A DNA stretch of 64,000 bases from Paraburkholderia madseniana. Lineage in GTDB: Bacteria; Pseudomonadota; Gammaproteobacteria; Burkholderiales; Burkholderiaceae. Shown piece by piece: positions 16,459 to 26,100 of this stretch. The notes beneath the pieces were generated by a model. That model was not told the origin of the DNA. It ran no database searches and was given only the letters and a program-made list of their open reading frames with translations. The stretch covers positions 20,345 through 84,344 of the forward strand of contig NZ_VOSW01000043.1 in NCBI RefSeq assembly GCF_009690905.1, in the 5' to 3' direction. The translations under genes were made by a program, and so were the position numbers. How positions within the stretch are numbered: position 1 is the first letter of the stretch; every line of letters starts with the position of its first letter.

Positions 16459-17184
16459 CTATTGACGTGAGGGATCTGGGTAGTCCGGCAACTTGTCGGA
16501 GTCGGCGGATCTCGTCGAGAGCATGTGGCGCCTCTGCAGGTAGAGGTCGCGAGTGAACGAATAGGGATCGATCGCGGCCTGTGAAAGCAGGTCCGAGGCG
16601 CTTAGAAGATCGGCGCGTTTGCTGACAATACGAGTGCCGGTCACCGACACCTGAACGGCAACTGGTGCGGCCGCGAACGGGTTGAGCAGAACGCCTGCCG
16701 CGACGTCGCTGACATCCCGCACGCTGCTCGGGCCGAACAACGGCATCACCAGATATGGGCCAATCGGTACGCCATAGTGCGCAAGCGTCAGGCCGAAATC
16801 CTGATGGTGCTTGGGCAAGCCCGCAGGCGTCGCCCAGTCGATCAGGCCGCCAATCCCCAAGGTGGAGTTGAACGCAAAGCGCACTACATCCTCGCTCGCG
16901 TCTGTCGCTTTCAGTTGCAGCAGGTCATTGGCAAAGTTGCCGATATCGCTGAGATTGGAAAAGAAATTCCGGACTGCCGTCTGTACGGGCGTCGGCGTTA
17001 CCTTCTGATAGGCGGTTGCTACTGGTTTGACCGCGTATTTGTCGACCTTGTCGTTGAACGAGTAGATGGTCCGGTTCATCGGTTCAAGCGGGTCGCCGGC
17101 GGTGCGCCCGGGCCCCGTTGCGCATCCCGATGAAAGAAGCACCGTGGTGGCGAGCGCCAGAGTATTCAGATCGCGCCTTTTCAT
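16459..17184 (-). CDS. MlaA (VacJ) family outer-membrane lipoprotein
   Basis: A 241-residue lipoprotein with signal and lipobox LSSGC (cysteine 21). The family core follows: DPLEPMNRTIYSFNDKVDKYAVKPVA, then VRNFFSNLSDIGNFANDLLQ, the FGLTLAHYGVPIGPYLVMPLFGPSSVRD signature, and NPFA. MlaA removes phospholipids from the outer leaflet of the outer membrane and passes them to the periplasmic MlaC. The start with GGGAG eight bases upstream is preferred to an upstream ATG adding 37 residues. The other mla genes are not here, so this is probably a second copy in the genome. It lies downstream of, and in the same direction as, the histidine kinase gene, 238 bases away. Confidence 0.9.
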   Translation of the reverse strand: MKRRDLNTLALATTVLLSSGCATGPGRTAGDPLEPMNRTIYSFNDKVDKYAVKPVATAYQKVTPTPVQTAVRNFFSNLSDIGNFANDLLQLKATDASEDVVRFAFNSTLGIGGLIDWATPAGLPKHHQDFGLTLAHYGVPIGPYLVMPLFGPSSVRDVSDVAAGVLLNPFAAAPVAVQVSVTGTRIVSKRADLLSASDLLSQAAIDPYSFTRDLYLQRRHMLSTRSADSDKLPDYPDPSRQ

Positions 17185-17422
17185 CGGGGGACTCCCGGTA
17201 CAAAAATGACAGAAAAGAGGTACTAGCCATGCAGCGCTGCGGCCGTGGCGAAGGACAGTCGATGGGATGGTGCGACCGGAACACTTACCGGCCACTTACT
17301 GGCCGCTTGGCAATTACATTGCAGTCCCTTACCGCTAACACTGCATGAATCGTTCTGATCGAAGCAGACGGCTTCCGGATCAGTGAGTCTTGACGCCGGG
17401 CGCACGCACTGTGCACGCGACA
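17185..17422. other. Intergenic region between kinase and MlaA-type gene
   Basis: It contains a short inverted repeat CGGCCA-CTTAC-TGGCCG at 17289-17305 without a T run, inside a near-tandem TTAC-GGCC-CTT unit. It could act as an operator or pause site. A promoter for the lipoprotein gene may lie here, but no clear boxes are seen. Confidence 0.35.
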
Positions 17423-18778
17423 CTACTCGGTCGGTTTGTACAACAGGATTTCACATCCGGGCGTCGTGTCCTTGAAACGGATCGACATGCCGTGCATGCC
17501 CGCTACCGCCAGCACAAGGCTCAGGCCGAGCCCGCTGCCGGGCGTGTGACGGCTCGCTTCACCGCGATAAAAGCGCCGTAGCACCGCTTGCTGTTCGGCG
17601 GGTGCGATGCCTGGCCCGTCGTCCGAAACGGTGATGCCCGCGCCGGTCTTGTCGCGGAACACCTTGATTCGCACATGGCCGCCGTGCGGTGCGAACTTGA
17701 TGGCGTTTTCCACCAGATTCGCCAGTGCCTCGAATAGCAGGTTCGGATCGCCCTGGATCTCAAGCGGCCCCGATACCGTTCGCTGCAATTCGAAGGCGAT
17801 TTGCTTGTCTTCGGCAGTTGGATCGTAGAATTCGAAGACGTCGTCGGCGACGGCAGCCAGATCGACCGTTGCGAAACCCGCATGGCGCACGCCGCTTTCG
17901 ATTTCCGAAATGCGCAGCAGCGCGTTGAAGGTGCGCAGCAGCCCGCTGGTCTCGATGATGGTTTCATCGATTGCCGCGCGATACTCCGCTTCGGTTTTGG
18001 CGCGCCGCTGCGCACGTTCGAGTCCGCCGAGCATCCGGGTGAGCGGTGTGCGCAGATCGTGCGCGATCGCATCGCACACACCCTTGACTTCGTTCATGAG
18101 CCGTTCGATTTCGTCGAGCATGCCGTTCACGACGCCTACCAACCGATCCACGTCGTCCCGTTTCGAATGCATCGGCAAACGCCTGCTGAGATTGCCGGCG
18201 ACGATTTCTTCGATCGAGGCAGTCACCGCGTCGAGCCGCCGCATGGCCGAAATGCCGATCAGACCCGCTCCGACCAGGCCGATCACGAGTGTGATCATGG
18301 CGGTGGAAAGCAGCGCGTGCAGCAGTTCTTCGTCGAAGTGGTCGAGTTCGCGGGTGTTCTGGCATTGCAATGCGATGCGGCTATCCGGTACGCGCGCGGC
18401 AATGCATCGGCCGGGCGGGTGGCCGGGCAGCTTCGCGAGCCGCATGGAAAACGGCTGGTCGAACACAGGGATAGCCGGTTGATCGCCCGCGTAGCCGCCG
18501 GCAAGATGTTTTCCTGCAGCGTCGAACAGACCGAACGGGCGCTGGTGGCGCGGATCGAACTGGTTTTGATGTTCGAATCGCGCGACCAGTTCATCCGGCT
18601 CTTCGCGTGTCAACTGTGCGTGCTCGCGCATCAGCCAGTCGTCGATGCGTTCCTGTTCGAAGCCGGTGATTTCGCGGTACAGGTAACCGAACAACAGTAT
18701 CGCGATCACGCCGAACAGCATCAGGAACAGCGTGGCGAGGCGAAAGCCGGTGGTGCGATGCAGGTCAGTCAGGCGCAT
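17423..18778 (-). CDS. Sensor histidine kinase
   Basis: A 451-residue membrane histidine kinase. TM1 is about residues 14-33, a periplasmic sensor of about 120 residues follows, TM2 is about 157-178, then HAMP. The H box DAIAHDLRTPL has the phosphorylated H240; the N box NLVENAIKFAP is near 354-364, G1 DDGPGI near 387 and G2 GSGLGLSL near 414. All ATP-binding motifs are intact. Its start overlaps the end of the upstream response regulator by 14 bases, so the two form a coupled pair. The sensor has CIAARVPDSRIALQCQ with two cysteines; the signal is unknown. Context near an RND pump suggests control of efflux or envelope stress. Confidence 0.93.
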   Translation of the reverse strand: MRLTDLHRTTGFRLATLFLMLFGVIAILLFGYLYREITGFEQERIDDWLMREHAQLTREEPDELVARFEHQNQFDPRHQRPFGLFDAAGKHLAGGYAGDQPAIPVFDQPFSMRLAKLPGHPPGRCIAARVPDSRIALQCQNTRELDHFDEELLHALLSTAMITLVIGLVGAGLIGISAMRRLDAVTASIEEIVAGNLSRRLPMHSKRDDVDRLVGVVNGMLDEIERLMNEVKGVCDAIAHDLRTPLTRMLGGLERAQRRAKTEAEYRAAIDETIIETSGLLRTFNALLRISEIESGVRHAGFATVDLAAVADDVFEFYDPTAEDKQIAFELQRTVSGPLEIQGDPNLLFEALANLVENAIKFAPHGGHVRIKVFRDKTGAGITVSDDGPGIAPAEQQAVLRRFYRGEASRHTPGSGLGLSLVLAVAGMHGMSIRFKDTTPGCEILLYKPTE

Positions 18779-19448
18779 GGAGCATGTACCCCGAACCGCG
18801 CACGGTATCGATCATCGGAGCCGTCCCGTCCGGGTCGAGCTTCTTTCTCAGGCGGCTGATATGCACGTCGATCACATTGGTCCGCTCGTCGAGCCGGTAA
18901 TCCCACACAGCCTCGAACAGCATGGTGCGGCTCACCACCTGGCCCTCATGCTGCATCAGGTATTCGAGCAGCCGGTATTCGCGCGGCAAGAGCGACACCG
19001 GACGGCCGGCGCAGCTCACTTCGCGCTTGAGCGGGTCGAGACGCAATGGGCCGACCTGATATTCCTGCACACCGGGTGCCGCTTCGCGCCGGCGCATCAG
19101 CGCGTCGAGCCGTGCGGTCAGCTCGATGAATTCGAACGGCTTGGTCAGATAGTCGTCGCCGCCGGCGCGCAAGCCGCGCACGCGTTCGTCGACCGCGGAC
19201 AGGGCGCTCAGAATCAATACCGGCGTGACCACGCCGGCGCTGCGCAACGCCGCCAGCATGCCGAGCCCTTCGAGGCCACCCGGCAACATGCGATCGAGCA
19301 CGATGGCGTCATAACTGTTGGCGACCGCGAGCATCAAACCGTCGCGGCCCGTGCTCGCGGCCTGCACCTTGCAGCCGTGATCGGTGAGCGCTTCAACGAT
19401 CTCCGCGAGGGTTTGCTCGTCGTCCTCGACGACCAATACATTCGACAT
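18765..19448 (-). CDS. OmpR/PhoB-type response regulator (partner of the kinase)
   Basis: A 227-residue two-domain response regulator. The receiver has the acidic pair EDD near 8-10, phosphoacceptor D52 (AIVLDRMLPGG), and K103 (YLTKPFE); the C-terminal winged helix is about 130-225, with LLPREYRLLEYLMQHEGQVVS and the recognition helix region TNVIDVHISRLRKKL. It is cotranscribed with, and precedes, the kinase gene. The gene starts back-to-back with a second response regulator at 19610; the 161-base gap holds a 17-bp element also found before the efflux operon. Confidence 0.93.
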   Translation of the reverse strand: MSNVLVVEDDEQTLAEIVEALTDHGCKVQAASTGRDGLMLAVANSYDAIVLDRMLPGGLEGLGMLAALRSAGVVTPVLILSALSAVDERVRGLRAGGDDYLTKPFEFIELTARLDALMRRREAAPGVQEYQVGPLRLDPLKREVSCAGRPVSLLPREYRLLEYLMQHEGQVVSRTMLFEAVWDYRLDERTNVIDVHISRLRKKLDPDGTAPMIDTVRGSGYMLHAPD

Positions 19449-19566
19449 GCCTTTTTCCAGAAGTGAGCGCGTGTCGAGCCTGCGCGAACCGCGCCGTTTA
19501 CACTACGCTCGTACCTGCGATGTCCGCAGTATGCCGCGTGAAGCCGCACAGGCGTTTCGCGCCAAC

Positions 19567-19583
19567 ATGAAAAAATTTTAATG
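19567..19583 (-). promoter_or_regulatory. 17-bp element, copy 1 (response regulator promoter)
   Basis: Read on the minus strand the sequence is CATTAAAATTTTTTCAT. It matches CATTAAATTTTTTTCAT at 20338-20354 in 16 of 17 positions. Copy 1 lies 118 bases upstream of the minus-strand regulator/kinase operon, in the same orientation relative to it as copy 2 has to the efflux operon, and 26 bases before the + strand regulator. It is a plausible binding site for one of the two regulators, or a shared AT-rich promoter part. Confidence 0.5.
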
Positions 19584-19609
19584 TAAGTCCTCATTGCCTT
19601 GATTAGCGC

Positions 19610-20287
19610 ATGCGAGTCCTTCTGATCGAAGACGATACGCGCGCCAGCCATTTTCTGGCGCGCGGGTTGAGCGAGAGCGGTCTCATTGTCGACGCGGTGG
19701 CCGACGGTGCGACCGGTCTCGCGTACGCGCGCGAGGGCATCTACGACGTGATTGTGACTGATCGGCTTTTGCCGGCGCTCGATGGCATCGCCCTCGTGCA
19801 GCAATTGCGCGCAGGCGGCGATACCACGCCGGTGCTGATGCTGTCCGCGGTCGGCGGGCTGAACGAGCGCGTGGAGGGCATCCGCGCCGGTTGCGACGAC
19901 TATCTTGTGAAGCCGTATGCCTTCGTCGAAGTGCTGGCGAGAATCGAGGCGCTTGCACGGCGCGCAGATCGCAGCAGGATGAGCGAGAGGCTCGAATGCG
20001 CGGATCTGATGCTCGACACGCGGGCGCGAACCGCGACGCGCGGCGGCCGCGATCTACGCCTGCAGCACCGCGAATTCCTGTTGCTCGAATGTCTGGCGCG
20101 ACGCGAAGGGCAGGTCGTCACGCGCAGCATGCTGCTCGAGGCAGCGTGGAATTACGATTTCGAACCGCGCGGCAATATCATCGATATGCACATGCATCGC
20201 TTGCGGGCGAAGGTGGATCGCGATTTTCCGGTGGCGCTGATTCATACCGTGGTGGGTGCGGGTTATGTGCTGAACCCGGCACCTTAG
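19610..20287 (+). CDS. OmpR/PhoB-type response regulator linked to the efflux operon
   Basis: A 225-residue response regulator. Receiver: EDD at 7-9, D51 (VIVTDRLLPALDG), K101 (YLVKPYAF). The winged helix spans about 130-222 (LQHREFLLLECLARREGQVVT, GNIIDMHMHRLRAKVD). It has no kinase gene of its own beside it; the only kinase nearby belongs to the divergent pair, so cross-phosphorylation or a distant partner is needed. It lies 139 bases before the RND efflux operon in the same direction and is its most likely direct regulator. No clear ribosome site is seen before the ATG. Confidence 0.92.
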   Translation: MRVLLIEDDTRASHFLARGLSESGLIVDAVADGATGLAYAREGIYDVIVTDRLLPALDGIALVQQLRAGGDTTPVLMLSAVGGLNERVEGIRAGCDDYLVKPYAFVEVLARIEALARRADRSRMSERLECADLMLDTRARTATRGGRDLRLQHREFLLLECLARREGQVVTRSMLLEAAWNYDFEPRGNIIDMHMHRLRAKVDRDFPVALIHTVVGAGYVLNPAP

Positions 20288-20337
20288 CAGGTGCTTTGCG
20301 GCGACATGGATACGCGCTCCGACGGCGTGTTGCGGCG

Positions 20338-20354
20338 CATTAAATTTTTTTCAT
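20338..20354 (+). promoter_or_regulatory. 17-bp element, copy 2 (efflux operon promoter)
   Basis: CATTAAATTTTTTTCAT lies 73 bases before the efflux operon start and differs from the copy at 19567-19583 by one base. The surroundings are GC-rich, so a recurrence of this AT-rich string is unlikely by chance. Confidence 0.5.
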
Positions 20355-20426
20355 TATTGGGCGAAAGCGCCGACAGGACCCGCTGACTACTCTGGCGACA
20401 TTCCCATGTTGCCGGAGTGTTCTCCA

Positions 20427-21905
20427 ATGTCAGGGCTGTCCCGTCCGGCGCCGTTTTCGCGCGTCGTCAGTCCTCGTGCGCCTCATCGGGCCCTGCGTGC
20501 TGCCGCATGTGCCGCATGCGCACTCGGCGTCGCGGTTCTGGCCGGGTGCTCGCTCGTGCCGGCCTATCAGCGGCCGGGTGCGCCGCTCGCGCAGCGCTTC
20601 GACGGCGCGGCGAATGCTTCGCTCGCCGATACCGTTCCCGTCAGGAGCGGCTGGTGGCGCGAATATCACGACCCCGCGCTCGATGCGCTGGTCGATCGCA
20701 GTCTGCGCAACAACTTCACGCTGGCGTCCGCGATTGCGAGCGTCGAACAGGCGCGCGGCAACGCCGAGAAAGCCGGCGCGCCGCAGTATCCGTCGCTCTC
20801 GCTCGGCGCCACCTTCGACCGCGCTCACCAGGGGCGTGGCTCGACCACCAAAACCCAAAGCCTGTTCGCCGAAGCCAGTTACGAGGTCGACTTCTGGGGC
20901 TTTAACGCCGCTAACGCCAGCGCGGCGGACCTGCTCGCGCGCGCATCCGAGTTCGATCGCGATACAGTGGCGTTGACGCTGACCGCATCGGTGGCGGACA
21001 CGTATTTCCAGGTGCAGAGCCTGCGCCGCCGTCTGGCGATCGCACGGTCCATTTCCGACGATGCCGCGCACATTCTGCAACTGTTGCTCGCGCAACAGGA
21101 GGCGGGCGTTGCAACCGAGCTGCAGGTCCAGCAGCAGCGCAATGCGCTCGCCACCTTCCAGGCGGCGGTCCCGGCGCTGCAACAGCAACTGGACACCAAC
21201 ATCCATGCGCTCGCCGTGCTGGTGGGCACCGCGCCTGAGCAGTTCACGGTCAACGACACCGCGCTCGCCGGAATCGCCATTCCCCAGCCGCGTCCGAATC
21301 TGCCGGCCAGCCTGCTGGAAACGCGCCCCGATATCCGCTCGAAGGAAGCGCAGTTGCAGTCGGCTAATGAGAGCGTCGGCGCGGCACGCGCGGCCTTTCT
21401 GCCGAACATCGTGCTGACCGCCGACGGCGGGCTCAGCAGCAAGTCCCTTTCGCATTTTCTGTCGAGTCCGTTTGCGAGCCTCGCCACGTCGCTGGCCGCG
21501 CCGCTGTTCGACGGCGGCGCGCTGCACGGTCAGTTGCACGCAAGCCAGGCCGCCGAAGCCAAGGGCGTCGCCGATTACCGGCAGGCCGTGGTGACTGCGC
21601 TGCAGGACGTCGAGGATTCGCTCTCGGCGGCGCAACAGCAGCAGCTCGCGGAAGCCGCCGACCAGACCGCCGCTGACGCTGCCCGCAAAGCCGCCACGCT
21701 CGCGCAAGCCCAATACAAGCTCGGCACCGTCGACTTTCTGACCGTACTCGACGCCCAACGCACGCTCTATCAAGCCGAAGACACACTGGTGCAGGCGCGG
21801 CTCGCGCGCCTCCAAGCGTCGGTGAGCCTGTTTCGCGCGTTCGGCGGCGGCTTCGGTGTCACCGATAGCGGCACCGCTTCCACTCCTACGCCTTCCCGCT
21901 CATGA
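20427..21905 (+). CDS. RND efflux outer-membrane lipoprotein (NodT/OprM family)
   Basis: A 492-residue TolC-like outer-membrane factor. A long N-terminal signal ends in the lipobox LAGC (cysteine 41), followed by SLVPAYQRP, the usual start of OprM-type proteins. The two repeated barrel-and-helix halves are visible, with RPDIRSKEAQLQSANESVGAARAAFLP in the second. The ATG at 20427 has CCGGAG nine bases upstream; an ATG seven codons earlier lacks one. It is the first gene of a three-gene efflux operon and its stop overlaps the next start (ATGA). It should form the exit duct through the outer membrane. Confidence 0.93.
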   Translation: MSGLSRPAPFSRVVSPRAPHRALRAAACAACALGVAVLAGCSLVPAYQRPGAPLAQRFDGAANASLADTVPVRSGWWREYHDPALDALVDRSLRNNFTLASAIASVEQARGNAEKAGAPQYPSLSLGATFDRAHQGRGSTTKTQSLFAEASYEVDFWGFNAANASAADLLARASEFDRDTVALTLTASVADTYFQVQSLRRRLAIARSISDDAAHILQLLLAQQEAGVATELQVQQQRNALATFQAAVPALQQQLDTNIHALAVLVGTAPEQFTVNDTALAGIAIPQPRPNLPASLLETRPDIRSKEAQLQSANESVGAARAAFLPNIVLTADGGLSSKSLSHFLSSPFASLATSLAAPLFDGGALHGQLHASQAAEAKGVADYRQAVVTALQDVEDSLSAAQQQQLAEAADQTAADAARKAATLAQAQYKLGTVDFLTVLDAQRTLYQAEDTLVQARLARLQASVSLFRAFGGGFGVTDSGTASTPTPSRS

Positions 21906-23113
21906 ACCCTGCTGATATTCCGAATCACGAGGCGCCCCGGGCGCGCCGTCGCGCGCCGCTCGCGGTGGCGTGCGTTGTCCTTGCCTTGATTCTTGGCGCG
22001 TGGTTATGGCCGAAGCATCCGGCTGTGAAGCCCGTGGCTGCGGTGCCGGTCAACGCGGGTCATCCGGTGATCAGCGATTTTCCGATTCGCGTGGTCGCAG
22101 TGGGTACGGTCCTCGCACTCAATACTGTGGACGTCAAAGTGCGTGTGGACGGCCAGTTGCAGCGCGTGGCTTTCACTGAAGGGCAGGATGTGAAGGCAGG
22201 GCAGTTGCTCGCGCAACTCGACCAGGGACCGCTCACTGCGCAATTGCATCAGGCGGAAGCGGCGCAACGCAAGGACCAGGCCTCGCTTGATAACGCGAGG
22301 CTCGATCTCGCGCGTTACTCGAAGCTCGTCGGCATTGGCGCGGCGACCACCCAGGCCGTGGACACCGCGAAGGCGCAAGTCGAAGCGCTCGCCGCCACGG
22401 TCGCTGCAGATGCAGCGCTGGTGCAGAGCGATCGCCTGCAACTGAGCTTCACCATGCTCTTCGCGCCGTTCACAGGCCGTGTGGGCGCGCGCGAAGCCGA
22501 CATCGGCGCGATCGTGCATCCCACCGACACGACCGGTATCGTCACCGTCACGCAAATGGAGCCGATTACCGTGCTGTTCTCCGTGCCGCAAGACGTGCTC
22601 CCCGACCTGCTAGCGAATCAGGCGGCCGCGCCGTTGGCGGTGAACGTGACCACGCGTTCCGGCAGCACCGCGCTCGCCGACGGCACGCTCGTGTTCATCG
22701 ATAGTACGGTCGATCCCACCACCGGTCAGATCAAACTCAAGGCCTCCTTCACCAACAGGGATCGCAAGCTGTGGCCGGGCGAGCTGGTGAATGCGCGCGT
22801 GCTGTTGCGTACCGATACGCAGCGGGTCGCCGTGCCGAGCCGCGCGGTGGTGAACACGCAGAACGGCACGCAGTTATACGTGATCAACGCGAATGGCACG
22901 GCGCAGATGCGTCCGGTGAAAATCGGCGTGACGGTCGACGGAATGACGGAAATTCGCAGCGGTGTCGCCCTTAAGGATTTGGTCGTGTTTGATGGACAAA
23001 GCCGCTTGAACCCAGGCGTGCGCGTGGCGGCGACCACGGTGCCGACAGTAGCCCAGGCACCGGTCAACGCAGACTCGACGGGCAGCCAGGCCAACCAGGA
23101 CAATCCGTCATGA
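21902..23113 (+). CDS. RND efflux periplasmic adaptor (membrane fusion protein)
   Basis: A 403-residue HlyD/MdtA-type adaptor. One N-terminal TM (about residues 21-37) is followed by the lipoyl half-motifs (VDVKVRVDGQLQRVAFTEGQDVKAGQLLAQLD), a helical hairpin, the second lipoyl half (FTMLFAPFTGRVGAREADIGAIVHP), and the beta-barrel segment (LWPGELVNARVLL). It links the pump at 23110 with the outer-membrane factor. Both ends are coupled to neighbours by ATGA overlaps. The pattern is closest to MdtA. Confidence 0.93.
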   Translation: MNPADIPNHEAPRARRRAPLAVACVVLALILGAWLWPKHPAVKPVAAVPVNAGHPVISDFPIRVVAVGTVLALNTVDVKVRVDGQLQRVAFTEGQDVKAGQLLAQLDQGPLTAQLHQAEAAQRKDQASLDNARLDLARYSKLVGIGAATTQAVDTAKAQVEALAATVAADAALVQSDRLQLSFTMLFAPFTGRVGAREADIGAIVHPTDTTGIVTVTQMEPITVLFSVPQDVLPDLLANQAAAPLAVNVTTRSGSTALADGTLVFIDSTVDPTTGQIKLKASFTNRDRKLWPGELVNARVLLRTDTQRVAVPSRAVVNTQNGTQLYVINANGTAQMRPVKIGVTVDGMTEIRSGVALKDLVVFDGQSRLNPGVRVAATTVPTVAQAPVNADSTGSQANQDNPS

Positions 23114-26100
23114 GCCTGATGGAACGGTTCATCAAACGGCGCATTGCGACCAGTTTTCTTGCTATCGCGGTGCTGCTGGCGGGCGCGGTGGCGTATTTCC
23201 TGCTGCCGGTCGCGCCCTTGCCACAAGTCGACTTTCCGACCATTCAGGTCGTGGCGAAGTTGCCGGGTGCGAGCGCCGAGACCATGGCGACTTCGGTAGC
23301 GACGCCACTCGAACGACAACTCTCGCTGATCGCGGGCATCACGCAGATGACGTCGTCGAGCTCGCTGGGCACGACCAACATCGCGGTGCAATTCGACTTG
23401 TCGCGCGATATCAACGGCGCGGCGCAGGACGTGCAGACGGCGATCAACGCGGCCGGCGGCACCTTGCCGAAGAATCTGCCGAACCCGCCGACCTATGAAA
23501 AGGTCAACCCGGCCGACTTCACCTTGCTGTCACTCGCGCTGACGTCGCCTTCGCTCACGCTCACGCAACTCGACAGCTACGCCGAAGACTATCTGGCGCA
23601 GCAGATCTCGCAGATGCCCGGCGTCGGCCTGGTCGATTTTCACGGCCAGCAGCGGCCTGCCGTACGCATCCAGCTCGATCCCGACAAGCTCACCGCGCGT
23701 GGCCTCACGCTGGAAGATGTGCGCTCGATCGTCGGCGTGCAGACGGTGAATGCACCCAAGGGCAGCCTGAACGGCCCGGATCGCTCGGTGATTTTCAACG
23801 CCACCGACCAGATCACGACCGCCTCCGAGTATCGCGATCTTGTGATCGCGTACAAGAACGGCGCGCCGATTCGCGTATCGGATCTCGGCACCGTTCTGAA
23901 CGCCGCCGAAGACAACCAGCAGGCCGCGTGGCTTCAGCACGAACGCGCGATCATCCTCGATATTCACAAGCAGCCTGGCTACAACGTCGTGCAGACGATT
24001 GCCAACATCAAGGCGAAGCTGCCTGCGCTGGAAGCGACGCTGCCCGCCGCCGCGCATCTGCATGTCGTGGGCGATCGCACGCAAACCATCAATGCGTCGG
24101 TGCACGACGTGCAGTTCACGCTGATGCTGACGGTCGCGCTGGTCGTGATGGTCATCTTCTCGTTTCTGCGCAACGTGTGGGCGACGATCATTCCGAGCCT
24201 GACGATTCCTTTGTCGCTGGTCGCTACGTTCGGCGTGATGTATCTGCTCGGCTATAGCCTCGACAATCTGTCGCTGATGGGGTTGACCATCGCGGTGGGT
24301 TTCGTGGTGGACGATGCGATCGTCGTGATCGAAAACGTGATGCGGCATGTCGAGGAAGGCGTGCCGCGCATGAAAGCCGCGCTGCTCGGCGTGATGGAAG
24401 TGCGCTTCACCATTATCTCGATGACGATCTCGCTGATCGCGGTGTTCATTCCGATCCTGTTGATGGGCGGCATTGTCGGACGCCTGTTCCGCGAATTCGC
24501 GGTGACAGTGAGCGCGGCGATCCTGATGTCGGCGCTGGTCTCGCTGACCGTCACGCCGATGCTATGCGGCTGGCTGATCCGCTCGCCTGAGCCGGATGAC
24601 ACAGGGCGGATGCGCAAGCTTGAAGCCTGGCTCGAACGAGGCTTTGTCGCGGTGGAGCGGCGTTACGAGCGAGGTCTCGATTGGGTGTTGAATTGGCCGA
24701 AACTGATGCTTGGCGTGACGATCGCGACGATCGTCGCGACTATCGCGCTGTTCGTCGTGATCCCGAAGGGCTTCTTCCCGCAGGAAGACTCCGGTTTGAT
24801 CATGGGTGTCGCGCAGGCCGCGCCGGATATTTCCCCGCGCGCGATGTCTTTGAAAATGCAGCAACTGGGCAATATTATCGAAGCCGATCCCGCCGTCGAT
24901 AACGTCTACTACTGGATGGGTGCAAATCCGACCGTGAGCCAGGGCCGCGTGATGATCAACCTGAAAGCGTTCGGTCAGCGCAAGGACAGCGCCGCGCAGG
25001 TGCTCAATCGCCTGAAACCGCAACTGGCGAAGGTGATGGGCATTTCCTTGTCGATGCAGGTCCGCCAGGATATTCAGGTGGGCGGCCGCATCAGCGCCGC
25101 GCAGTATCAGTACACGCTTCAGGACCCCGATATCAATGAACTTAATCATTGGGCGGGCGTACTAACCGATAAGCTGTCGAAGCTCCCGCAACTCGCCGAC
25201 GTCACTTCGGATCAGCAAGCGGCAGCCACCAGCGCTACGCTCGTGATCGACCGCAGCACGGCTTCGCGTTTCGGTATTACTGCTCAAGCCATCGACGACA
25301 CGCTATACGACGCGTTCGGTCAACGGCAGATCGCGACGCTGTTCACACAGTTGAACCAGTACCACGTTGTCGAAGAAGTCGATCCGGGCTTCCAGTTGAC
25401 CACCGATGCGCTCGCGCACCTCTACGTGCGTTCGCCGCTGACGAATGAACTGGTGCCGCTCAACACGCTCGCAAAGATCGAAAACAACGTCTCGCCGATT
25501 TCCGTGAATCACCAGGGGTTGTTCCCGGCCGTGACGATCTCGTTCAATCTGGCGCCGGGGCAATCGCTCGGCAATGCCGTGACGGCGATTCGCCAGGCCG
25601 AAGTCGCGGCAGGCAAACCCGACAGTTTGACGGGCTCGTTCCAGGGCACGGCGCAGGCGTTTCAGGCGTCGCTCGCGAGCGAACCGTATCTGATCGCCGC
25701 GGCGCTGGTGGTGGTGTATCTGATTCTCGGCATTCTGTACGAAAGCGCGATTCATCCGCTCACCATTATTTCGACGCTGCCCTCGGCGGGTGTGGGCGCG
25801 TTGCTGGCGCTGATGCTGTGCGGCCAGGATCTCTCGATCATGGGGATGATCGGCATCATTCTGCTGATTGGTATCGTGAAGAAAAACGCCATCATGATGA
25901 TCGATTTCGCGCTTGTGGCCGAGCGTGAGCAAGGCTTATCGCCGCGCGAGGCGATCCGTCAGGCGTGCGTACTGCGCTTCCGGCCGATCATGATGACGAC
26001 GCTCGCCGCGCTGTTTGGCGCCCTGCCGCTCGCGCTCGGCCACGGCGCGGGGGCGGAATTGCGTGTCCCGCTGGGTATTGCGATTGTCGGCGGCCTGATC

